Below, one piece after another: positions 7,427 through 14,284 of a stretch of DNA of 64,000 nt. Position 1 is the first letter of the stretch, and every line of letters begins with the position of its first letter. The position numbers and the translations under genes are program-made. The DNA is from Microbacterium helvum (GTDB lineage: Bacteria; Actinomycetota; Actinomycetes; Actinomycetales; Microbacteriaceae): positions 167,690 through 231,689 of the forward strand of contig NZ_JACXZS010000006.1 in assembly GCF_014779795.1 (NCBI RefSeq), given 5' to 3'. The notes under the pieces are model-generated. The model was given only the letters and a program-made list of their open reading frames with translations, did not search any database and was not told where the DNA came from.

Positions 7427-8409
7427 CAGACGTCTGCCGCGGCGAGAGCCGCTTCGGCGAGCGCGGTGGAGCGGGCGGCATCCGTCATCCACAGCGGGCG
7501 GACGAGCGCAGGGATGCCGCGACCGGCCACCTCGGACGCCAGGTGCTCATCCTCCTCAGCGATGAGCCAGGCGTCGAGCAGCCCACCGTCCGCGCGCGCG
7601 CCGTAGAGACCGGCGACGGCGGCGGCCGAGGTCTCGACACCGATCGCGATGAGGCACACGTCGGCCATGCCGCGCACGACCTTGCCGCCGATGACCGGTG
7701 AGACACCGACCACGCGTGCGGCGCTGTCGCGCAGCGCCACGCGCATCCCCGGCACGGCGAGGATCGGTCCGATCGAGACGACGGGGTTCGAGGGCGCCAG
7801 CAGCACGACGTCCGCGTCGGCGATGGCCTCGACGACGCCGGGTGCGGGAGTGGATGCCGCCACCCCGGGATTCTCGAAGGCCGCGGGCGCGAGCGTCGCG
7901 CGGTGACGGGTCCACCACTCCTGGAAGTGCAGGCGGCTGCCGTCGTGCAGCACGACGATGGTGTCGACCTCGGTGTCGGTCATCGGCAGCAGACGGGCGC
8001 CGAGCGGCCAGCGGTGCGACATGCGCTCCAGCACCTGCGTCGGCGTGAGGCCTTCGCGCAGCCAGCCGGTGCGGGCGAGGTGGGTGCCGAGGTCGAGGTC
8101 GCCGAGCGTGAACCACGGCCAGCCCGCGCCCCACTCCTGCAGCTCGTGGTTGACGCGCTCGGTGTCTCCCTGGCGACCCCAGCCGCGCTCGGTGTCGTTG
8201 ACGCCCGCGAGCGCGTAGGTGATCGAGTCGACGTCGGGCTGCAGGCGCACGCCCGACAGCCACAGGTCGTCGCCGGTGTTGACGACGACGGTGAGCGCCG
8301 ACGCGGTGTCATCGAGGCCCCGCGCGCGGAGGGCGCCGCGCACACCGAGCACGAACCGGGAGCCGCCGACGCCGCCCGCGAGCACGACGATGCGAGGCGC
8401 GCGCGTCAC
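7426..8409 (-). CDS. cofD: 2-phospho-L-lactate transferase CofD/FbiA
   Basis: A 327-residue enzyme that moves the phospholactyl (or phosphoenolpyruvyl) group from the guanylyl donor made by CofC onto FO, giving F420-0. The nucleotide-binding start VVLAGGVGGSR, the VVVNTGDD motif, and LLAPSNPVVSIGPIL are all present. It follows hemD with a 6-base gap and overlaps the TSUP gene. It is separated from fbiC/cofC by about 3 kb and lies on the opposite strand. Confidence 0.92.
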   Translation of the reverse strand: MTRAPRIVVLAGGVGGSRFVLGVRGALRARGLDDTASALTVVVNTGDDLWLSGVRLQPDVDSITYALAGVNDTERGWGRQGDTERVNHELQEWGAGWPWFTLGDLDLGTHLARTGWLREGLTPTQVLERMSHRWPLGARLLPMTDTEVDTIVVLHDGSRLHFQEWWTRHRATLAPAAFENPGVAASTPAPGVVEAIADADVVLLAPSNPVVSIGPILAVPGMRVALRDSAARVVGVSPVIGGKVVRGMADVCLIAIGVETSAAAVAGLYGARADGGLLDAWLIAEEDEHLASEVAGRGIPALVRPLWMTDAARSTALAEAALAAADV

Positions 8410-8415
8410 GTGCCG

Positions 8416-9261
8416 TCAGCCCTGGTGCTTGGCGTGCAGCTGCGGGAGGACGCCCGTCTTGGGAGCGAACTCATCGGTCGCGTGCGGCAGCGGGAACTTC
8501 GCGACCGCATCGATCAGCGCGTCGACGGTCTGGGCCTCGGCGACGATGTCGACATCGAGGCCGGCGCGACGCGCGTCCTTCGCAGTGCGCGGGCCGATGG
8601 CGGCGACGAGGGTGGTATCGGGAAGGTCGGGGAACTGCTCGTGCACCTGCTGAGCGACAGAGCCGCTGGTCACGAGGATGGCGTTGATGCGGCCGGAGTG
8701 GACGTCCTCGGCGATGCGGTCGGTGACCGGGACGCCGACGGTGCGGTACGCGACCACGCTGCGCACGCGGTGACCGGCCTCGGTCAGCATGCGGGTGAGC
8801 ACCGGCTTGGCGATCTCGCTGCGGAGCGTGAGGATGTCGCGGGCCTCGGGCTCGAGCCCGATGAGCTGCTCGGCCATTCCTGCCGCGGAGTTGTCCTTCT
8901 CAGGAACGAGGTCGACACGGTAGCCGACCGCGAGAAGAGCGGCTGCCGTGGTCTCGCCGACGGCGGCGACCTTCGTGGTCGCCGGCACGACGGCCCGATA
9001 CGCGTAGAGCACGTCGACCGTCGTGGCACTGGTGACGGTGAGCCAATCGAAAGCGCCGGCGGCGAGGTCGGCGAGCGACTGCTCGAGCGCGGCCTGGTCG
9101 TTCGTCGGCGCGAAGTTGATCAGGGGGGCGATGACCGGGGTCGCGCCCTGCCGTCGCAGGTTCGCTGCCACACCGTCGCCCCAGGGGCCCCCTCGGGGCA
9201 CGAGGACGCGCCAACCGGTCAGGGGCTTGACGGGCTGGTGCGATGCTGCGGCTGTGTTCAT
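8416..9261 (-). CDS. hemD: Uroporphyrinogen-III synthase
   Basis: A 281-residue protein of the HemD fold: two domains with WLTVTSATTVDVL, AVGETTAAAL, VVAYRT, AILVTSGSVAQQV and AAIGPRTAKDARRAGL. It closes and rearranges hydroxymethylbilane in haem biosynthesis. The start is the ATG at 9261, just before the conserved GWRVLVPRGGPWGD. No strong ribosome site precedes it and the transcript may be leaderless. An in-frame ATG at 9303 is the alternative. The separate haem gene at 10589 supports the assignment. Confidence 0.8.
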   Translation of the reverse strand: MNTAAASHQPVKPLTGWRVLVPRGGPWGDGVAANLRRQGATPVIAPLINFAPTNDQAALEQSLADLAAGAFDWLTVTSATTVDVLYAYRAVVPATTKVAAVGETTAAALLAVGYRVDLVPEKDNSAAGMAEQLIGLEPEARDILTLRSEIAKPVLTRMLTEAGHRVRSVVAYRTVGVPVTDRIAEDVHSGRINAILVTSGSVAQQVHEQFPDLPDTTLVAAIGPRTAKDARRAGLDVDIVAEAQTVDALIDAVAKFPLPHATDEFAPKTGVLPQLHAKHQG

Positions 9262-9443
9262 AAAGGGGGGTCGACTCTCGCTGGTGCTCAGTCGGCCGCC
9301 CATGACGTTCGAGCAGCCGACGCGCGATTGGAATCGGGTTCGCGCGAGCGGCAGCATACGCACCATTGCACTGCCTCGACCTCCGAGCATACCCCTCGTT
9401 CCTGAACGGACGGACCCCGTTCGCGGCGAGGGTGCTGAAGGCG

Positions 9444-9722
9444 TCAGCGGGTGTAGAGCCGGACTGCTCCCCACACTGCGGCGCCGATCGCCACAGCACT
9501 CACGACCACGACGACCGCGGCCATCGCCGGGTTGCGCCGGTTGAATGCCCGGGCCTGGGCGACGCGCTCGTCCACGACGCGACCGACGCGGCGCGGAACG
9601 TTCGCCTTCTCTTCGATCGCCGCGAGCGCGGCCTTGAGTTCGGCGCGAGCCTGTTCCACGGGGTCGGTGATGCCGAGCGGCACCGCGGTGCGGGGCAGGG
9701 GGACGGGCGCGTCAGAGCTCAT
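9444..9722 (-). CDS. DUF3618-type membrane protein
   Basis: A 92-residue protein with an N-terminal charged helix (EQARAELKAALAAIEEKANVPRRVGR) and one C-terminal membrane span (AAVVVVVSAVAIGAAVWGAV). This layout is that of DUF3618, found beside holin-like and YtxH-like proteins in actinobacteria. It overlaps the holin-like gene by 11 bases. Function in the family is unknown; an envelope role is inferred. Confidence 0.75.
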   Translation of the reverse strand: MSSDAPVPLPRTAVPLGITDPVEQARAELKAALAAIEEKANVPRRVGRVVDERVAQARAFNRRNPAMAAVVVVVSAVAIGAAVWGAVRLYTR

Positions 9723-10116
9723 CGCGCACCTCCTTCACGTCCTGGGCGATCGATTGGACCGGATTCTGCCGCGCGCCGATCTTGCGGAAACGCAGGATGC
9801 CGAGAAGAGCCAGCACCGCGGTCACGATCAGCATCGCGAAGAACACGACGAGGGCCGACAGCCACACCGGCCACCACGACGAGAGCCCCGCGATGATGAA
9901 CGTGCCGAGCACGGGCACCGACCAGAACAGCACGAACAGCGCCGCGAAGACCCACAGCGCGCCCCATCCGCCGTCCTTGGCCGTGCGCGCCAGCCACGCC
10001 TTGGCGGCGTCGATCTCGGCGACGACCAGGTTGCGGACGAGCTCCGGAACCTCGCCGAGAAGAGTCAGCAGGCTGTCGTCCGCGCGGTCGCGGAATCCGC
10101 GTCTGCGCGTCTCCAC
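9712..10116 (-). CDS. Phage-holin-superfamily membrane protein
   Basis: A 134-residue protein with two long hydrophobic spans (ALWVFAALFVLFWSVPVLGTF and WLSALVVFFAMLIVTAVLALLG) after an amphipathic N-terminal helix. This matches the actinobacterial holin-superfamily proteins (Phage_holin_3_6-like) that are chromosomal, not prophage genes. The GTG at 10116 lies one base after the stop of the YtxH-like gene. A longer frame upstream is a shadow. Confidence 0.75.
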   Translation of the reverse strand: METRRRGFRDRADDSLLTLLGEVPELVRNLVVAEIDAAKAWLARTAKDGGWGALWVFAALFVLFWSVPVLGTFIIAGLSSWWPVWLSALVVFFAMLIVTAVLALLGILRFRKIGARQNPVQSIAQDVKEVRDEL

Positions 10117-10117
10117 G

Positions 10118-10501
10118 TCAGGCCCCGCCCTGGCCGGTGGCGTCGTCGATCGCGTCGTCGACGGCATCCTTCACAGCGCGGGCAGACGTCTGCGCGGCGC
10201 GTCCGACATCATCCTGCGAGTCCTTGCCCACCTTGATGGCCGCGTCGAGCTTCTGCCCGGGCGTGCCCTTCGAGCCGGCCGCCTGCACGACCTTGACGCC
10301 GGCATCCCACAGCGTCGACGGCAGCGCCATCGCCTGCGACTTCGCGAAGTCCTTGACCTTGCCGACCTGCTCCTGCACCGGGTCCAGGTTCCACACCTTC
10401 AGCCACTGCGCTTTGATCTGCTCATAGCGCTCGCGCCCCGCGCGAGTGCCCAGGACGTACCCGATGGCGAGTCCGATGACGAGTCCAGCCTTGCCCCTCA
10501 T
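10118..10501 (-). CDS. YtxH-domain protein
   Basis: A 127-residue protein. The N-terminus MRGKAGLVIGLAIGYVLGTRAGRERYEQ is the typical YtxH membrane anchor followed by a positively charged helix; the rest is a long amphipathic helix rich in Ala, Val, Asp and Lys. First gene of the YtxH/holin/DUF3618 trio. YtxH proteins are linked to stress and envelope functions. Confidence 0.8.
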   Translation of the reverse strand: MRGKAGLVIGLAIGYVLGTRAGRERYEQIKAQWLKVWNLDPVQEQVGKVKDFAKSQAMALPSTLWDAGVKVVQAAGSKGTPGQKLDAAIKVGKDSQDDVGRAAQTSARAVKDAVDDAIDDATGQGGA

Positions 10502-10588
10502 GGGGTCTCCTCACACTCGGTGTGCACCTGACGACCCTCCCCAGGGTAGCCCTGTATGCCGATTCCGGCATCCACTTGACAATGGGCG

Positions 10589-12130
10589 TCACGCGTGGGG
10601 ATCTTCACCCCACAGCGCCCCTCGGCGCATGCGATCGGCCTCGGTCTGCGCATCGGCGACGACCTGCGCGAGCCCGCTCCCCGCCAGCCATGCCCCGACG
10701 GCGGCGAGGCCGTGCGCTTTCGCGACGGCGGCCCGCGCCGTCGTCGCGCGCTCGCGCTGACCGGTCGCCGACGCCGGCGGCACGAGGGTGAACCGGTCGC
10801 GGTGTGCGGCCACGATGCGCTCGACAGGCACGCCGAGAAGAGTGGATGCCTCACGCGCCGCCATCGTGAAGGCCGCGGTGTCATCGAGCCCGGCGGTGGC
10901 AGGCTGGGCGCCCGGTGCGCCGAACGCGACCCGGAGCACATGGCGGCCGGGACCCGCGTCCCGCGCGAGCCACTCCCACCGCGCCGTCTCGTGCACGAGT
11001 CCGGTCGCCGTGCCCGAACCCGGGACGGCGTGCACGTGCGCTCCGCGCGGCGCCCCGTCGAGCGCGGGGGCGTCGACGACGAGCGTGACGACCTCGCGCG
11101 CGATGCCGGCGGGCTCGGTCGAGGCGAACGCAGGGTCGTCGACCGCCGATCTGAGGAGCGCGCGAGCGGTGTCCTCGTCGGTCGCGACGATCACGGCATC
11201 GGCGGTCAGCTCGGCAGGGAAGGGCTCGGAGTCGGCCGTCGGCACAGGCGTTTCGTCTCGCTCCGCTCGCTCAACGACCGGGACCTCGGTGCCGACGCCT
11301 TCCGGAGCGCTCGCGAGCACGACCGTCCACCGCTTCCCGTCGCGGACGAGACCGGTCGCCCGCGCGCCGGTGTGCACCACAGCCGCGCGATCGGCGAGAC
11401 GCGCGTGCAGCGCGGCGATGAGCTGCGGCATCCCGCCGTCGAGTCCTTCGACCGACGGACCGGGAGCATCCGCGACAAGCTCGGCGACGGCGCCGCCGAG
11501 CGAGCCGGTGCGCGTGAGGGCCGGGTTGAGGGCCGGCGCGACGACCTCGACGTCGACGTCGTCGGGGTCGAGGCCGAAGCGGTCGACGCTGAGCGGCGCG
11601 ACCAGGCGGTCGCGCACGGTCGGGCCCATGCGGCCCGCGACCAGGCGCCCCAGACTCCGTTCGGAGCCGATCGTGAGCGGCGGGCGCAGCCGGTCGAGGT
11701 ACGCGCGCCACGTGCCGCCCCACCCGATGATGCGGCGGACGCCCTCGTCCCACGGGTTGGCCGGGATGCCCAGGAACGTCTCGGGCGGGAGCGGCGCCGC
11801 CGCACCCTTGGGCAGGCCGGCGATCCAGGCACTGTCGTCCCGCGGGCGCACGATGACGGCGTCCGGCAGCACCTCGTCCACGAGCCGCCGCACCGCTCCG
11901 CCCCGCGTGGACCAGCAGGTCGCGCCGACATCCAGCCTCAGGCCCGAGGCCTCGGCCGTGCCGATCACGCCGCCGAGACGGGTGGATGCCTCCACCACCG
12001 TGACCGCCATGCCGACCTTGGCGCACTCCCAGGCCGCCACGAGCCCCGCGATGCCGCCGCCGATCACGACCACACGGGTGTCCCGGGCGTGGGCGACGAG
12101 TTCCTGGAGCGGTTCGGTCACGGCATCCAT
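10589..12130 (-). CDS. hemY: Protoporphyrinogen/coproporphyrinogen oxidase
   Basis: A 513-residue FAD-dependent amine-oxidase-fold enzyme of late haem synthesis. The dinucleotide motif VVVIGGGIAG is at residues 20-29, followed by VVEASTRLGG and the family block LDVGATCWSTRGGAVRRLV. The last part, AVGAWLAGSGLAQVVADA, is the usual FAD-binding C-terminal segment. In the middle, residues VVERAERDETP are encoded by a REP-like repeat that also occurs just upstream of this gene. The start ATG at 12130 leaves a usual length. Confidence 0.85.
   Translation of the reverse strand: MDAVTEPLQELVAHARDTRVVVIGGGIAGLVAAWECAKVGMAVTVVEASTRLGGVIGTAEASGLRLDVGATCWSTRGGAVRRLVDEVLPDAVIVRPRDDSAWIAGLPKGAAAPLPPETFLGIPANPWDEGVRRIIGWGGTWRAYLDRLRPPLTIGSERSLGRLVAGRMGPTVRDRLVAPLSVDRFGLDPDDVDVEVVAPALNPALTRTGSLGGAVAELVADAPGPSVEGLDGGMPQLIAALHARLADRAAVVHTGARATGLVRDGKRWTVVLASAPEGVGTEVPVVERAERDETPVPTADSEPFPAELTADAVIVATDEDTARALLRSAVDDPAFASTEPAGIAREVVTLVVDAPALDGAPRGAHVHAVPGSGTATGLVHETARWEWLARDAGPGRHVLRVAFGAPGAQPATAGLDDTAAFTMAAREASTLLGVPVERIVAAHRDRFTLVPPASATGQRERATTARAAVAKAHGLAAVGAWLAGSGLAQVVADAQTEADRMRRGALWGEDPHA
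11249..11280. repeat. REP-like repeat inside hemY coding sequence
   Basis: The 32-base element beginning CGTTTCGTCTCGCTCCGCTC and ending CTCAACGACCG is a near copy of the intergenic repeats at 12228-12260 and 12388-12420. It is in frame and adds a charged loop to the oxidase. Confidence 0.8.
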
Positions 12131-12161
12131 CCTCGCATCGCCGTGGAGCCGGTCCCCCGCT

Positions 12162-12434
12162 CGCTCTCGAGAACGAAGCACCGCGCAACCGTCGTGGGGC
12201 TGGCCGGGTCCGAAGGGCGGCTCGCGGCGTTTCGTCTCGCTGGCGCTCGCTCAACGAGCGGGTGGCGGAGTTCCCGCTCGTTGAGCGGAGCGAGGAACGA
12301 GCGAAGACGAAACGCGGTGGGCCGCTCTCGAGAAGCCCGCACCCCGCAACCGTCCCGAGGGGGCCGGGTCCAATCGGCGGCTCGCGGCGTTTCGTCTCGC
12401 TGGCGCTCGCTCAACGAACGGGTGGCGGGGTTCC
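12162..12434. repeat. Duplicated REP block, 161-bp period
   Basis: This 330-base gap between the ABC operon and hemY holds no gene. A block of about 112 bases at 12162 (starting CGCTCTCGAGAA) is repeated at 12323 with small changes. Each copy contains the REP arm CGTTTCGTCTCGCT..GCTCAACGA. Between the copies lies the inverted arm CTCGTTGAGCGGAGCGAGGAACGAGCGAAGACGAAACG (12278-12314), so copy one forms a long hairpin with it. Confidence 0.8.
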
Positions 12435-12460
12435 GGTCATCGAGCCGAGACCGCTCTGCC

Positions 12461-13261
12461 TCAGTGACCCTCGCGCTGCTCGCGGGCCTCGGCGCGCGTG
12501 CGTGGCGCGTGCGGCTCCTCGGGGACGGGCTCCTCCGCCTCGGAGGTCCTGGAGACCGGGGCCGAGGCATCCATCGACTTCTCCGTCACCGAGGTGACGC
12601 GGCCGTCGTGCAGCTCGATGACCCGGTCGGCGCGCTGCACGAGCAGCGGGTCGTGGGTCGAGACGACGGCGGCGAGGCCCTGGGAGTGCACGAGGTCGCC
12701 GATGAGGTCCATGACGGTCGCGGCGGTGCGCGAGTCGAGCTGGCCGGTCGGCTCGTCGGCGATCAGCACGTGCGGGCGCGCGGCGATCGCGCGGGCGATG
12801 CCGACGCGCTGCTGCTGTCCGCCCGACAGCTCGGTGGGCCGCTGCGCGGCGTGGTCGGCGAGGCCCACGAGCTTCAGCGCCTCGGCCACGCGGGCGTCGC
12901 GCTCGGCGGGCGGGGTCTTCGCGATGCGCAGCGGCAGCTCGACGTTCTCGGCCGCCGACAGGATGGGGATGAGCCCGAACGACTGGAACACGAAGCCCAG
13001 CCGCTCGCGCCGCAGCGCGGCGAGGGCGTCCTCGTCGAGGGCGGTGGCCTCGATGTCGCCGAGCCAGACCTTGCCCGACGTCGGGGTGTCGAGACCGCCC
13101 AGCAGGTTCAGCAGCGTGGTCTTCCCGGCGCCGGACGCGCCGCGCACCACGACGAGCTCGCCCGCGGCGACCTCGATGTCGATGTCGACGCACGCGTGCA
13201 CGTCGCCCGCCGCCGACGAGAACGTGCGGCTGAGCTTCTCGCCGCGCAGCGCGAGGGTCAT
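12461..13261 (-). CDS. ABC transporter ATPase, MacB/LolD type
   Basis: A 266-residue ATPase that powers the FtsX-like permeases upstream. Walker A is GASGAGKTT, the signature LSGGQQQR, Walker B VLIADEPT, and the switch His is in VSTHD. The C-terminal 40 residues are a charged tail (VPEEPHAPRTRAEAREQREGH) beyond the usual end. The ATG at 13261 overlaps the stop of the previous ATPase gene as ATGA. Last gene of a four-gene operon. Confidence 0.88.
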   Translation of the reverse strand: MTLALRGEKLSRTFSSAAGDVHACVDIDIEVAAGELVVVRGASGAGKTTLLNLLGGLDTPTSGKVWLGDIEATALDEDALAALRRERLGFVFQSFGLIPILSAAENVELPLRIAKTPPAERDARVAEALKLVGLADHAAQRPTELSGGQQQRVGIARAIAARPHVLIADEPTGQLDSRTAATVMDLIGDLVHSQGLAAVVSTHDPLLVQRADRVIELHDGRVTSVTEKSMDASAPVSRTSEAEEPVPEEPHAPRTRAEAREQREGH

Positions 13262-14280
13262 GACGGGTCCTCCGAGTCTTCGGCGGGAGTGGTGGATGCC
13301 GCAGCCCGCGCCTGCTGCCCGGGCCACACGCCGACGTGGTCGGGCTCGAGGGCGAGCCGCACGCGGTCTCGCAGATCGAGCGCAGTGACGAACTCGTCGG
13401 GCAGCTGCAGCCGGCCCACGCGGTCGAGCACGGCGTACTCCTCGGCGACGTGCTGCTCGGCGCCGTGCTCGTCGAGCCGCGTCGAACGCAGCACCTCGGT
13501 CGAGGTGCGACCGTCGCGGATCTGCACCGTGCGGGCGACATGCTCCGACACGGCGGGGTCGTGCGTCACGATGAGCGTCGTCACACCCAGCTCGCGGTTG
13601 ACGGATCGCATCGCCTCGAGCACGTGCGCGCTGGCGGTGTCGTCGAGCTCGCCGGTGGGCTCGTCGGCCAGCAGCACGCGCGGCTCGTTCGCGATGCCGA
13701 CGGCGATCGCGACCCGCTGCTGCTCACCGCCCGACATCTCGCCCGGACGGCGCTCGGCGCAGTGCGACACCTCGAGCAGATCCAGCAGCTCGGCCACGCG
13801 TGCCTGTCGGGCTCCGGCGCCGCGCACGCGGCCGGGGATCGCCAGGGCAGCGGCCACGTTCTCGCTCGCCGACAGGTACGGCAGGAGGTTGCGCGAGGTC
13901 TGCTGCCACACGAAGCCAACGCTGTGACGGCGGAAGACCACCCGCTCCTTCTCGGTCATCGTGAGCAGGTCGTGGCCGGCGACCCACGCCACACCGGCGG
14001 TGGGCTGATCGAGGCTCGACAGGATCGACAGCAGGGTGGACTTGCCCGACCCCGAGGCGCCGACGACGGCGACCAGCTCGCCCGGGTCGATCCGCAGGTT
14101 CAGGCCCTGCAGCGCCTGCACCTCGACTCCCGGCCCGCCTGCTGAGGCGACCTTGAAGATGCGCACGAGGTCGACGCAGAGGATGTCGGCATCCGGCGCG
14201 CCGATGCGGGTGGGAGCGCCGACGCGCGCCGTGGTCGCTGAGTCGCCCCGCGCGGGGGCGGATGCCTGCTTGGCCGCCAT
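13258..14280 (-). CDS. ABC transporter ATPase, MacB/LolD type
   Basis: A 340-residue ATPase with Walker A GASGSGKST, signature MSGGEQQR, Walker B VLLADEPTGELDD and IVTHD switch. It has about 40 extra N-terminal residues and a C-terminal extension of about 90 residues that other MacB-class ATPases lack. The ATG at 14280 is preceded by AGGAAGG. It shares the operon with a second ATPase, suggesting a heteromeric complex with the two different permeases. Confidence 0.88.
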   Translation of the reverse strand: MAAKQASAPARGDSATTARVGAPTRIGAPDADILCVDLVRIFKVASAGGPGVEVQALQGLNLRIDPGELVAVVGASGSGKSTLLSILSSLDQPTAGVAWVAGHDLLTMTEKERVVFRRHSVGFVWQQTSRNLLPYLSASENVAAALAIPGRVRGAGARQARVAELLDLLEVSHCAERRPGEMSGGEQQRVAIAVGIANEPRVLLADEPTGELDDTASAHVLEAMRSVNRELGVTTLIVTHDPAVSEHVARTVQIRDGRTSTEVLRSTRLDEHGAEQHVAEEYAVLDRVGRLQLPDEFVTALDLRDRVRLALEPDHVGVWPGQQARAAASTTPAEDSEDPS

Positions 14281-14284
14281 GGTC

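Noticed and set aside
9712..10116. Prophage, suggested by a holin-like protein
   Set aside because: No other phage gene is near; YtxH/holin/DUF3618 trios are ordinary actinobacterial chromosome genes.
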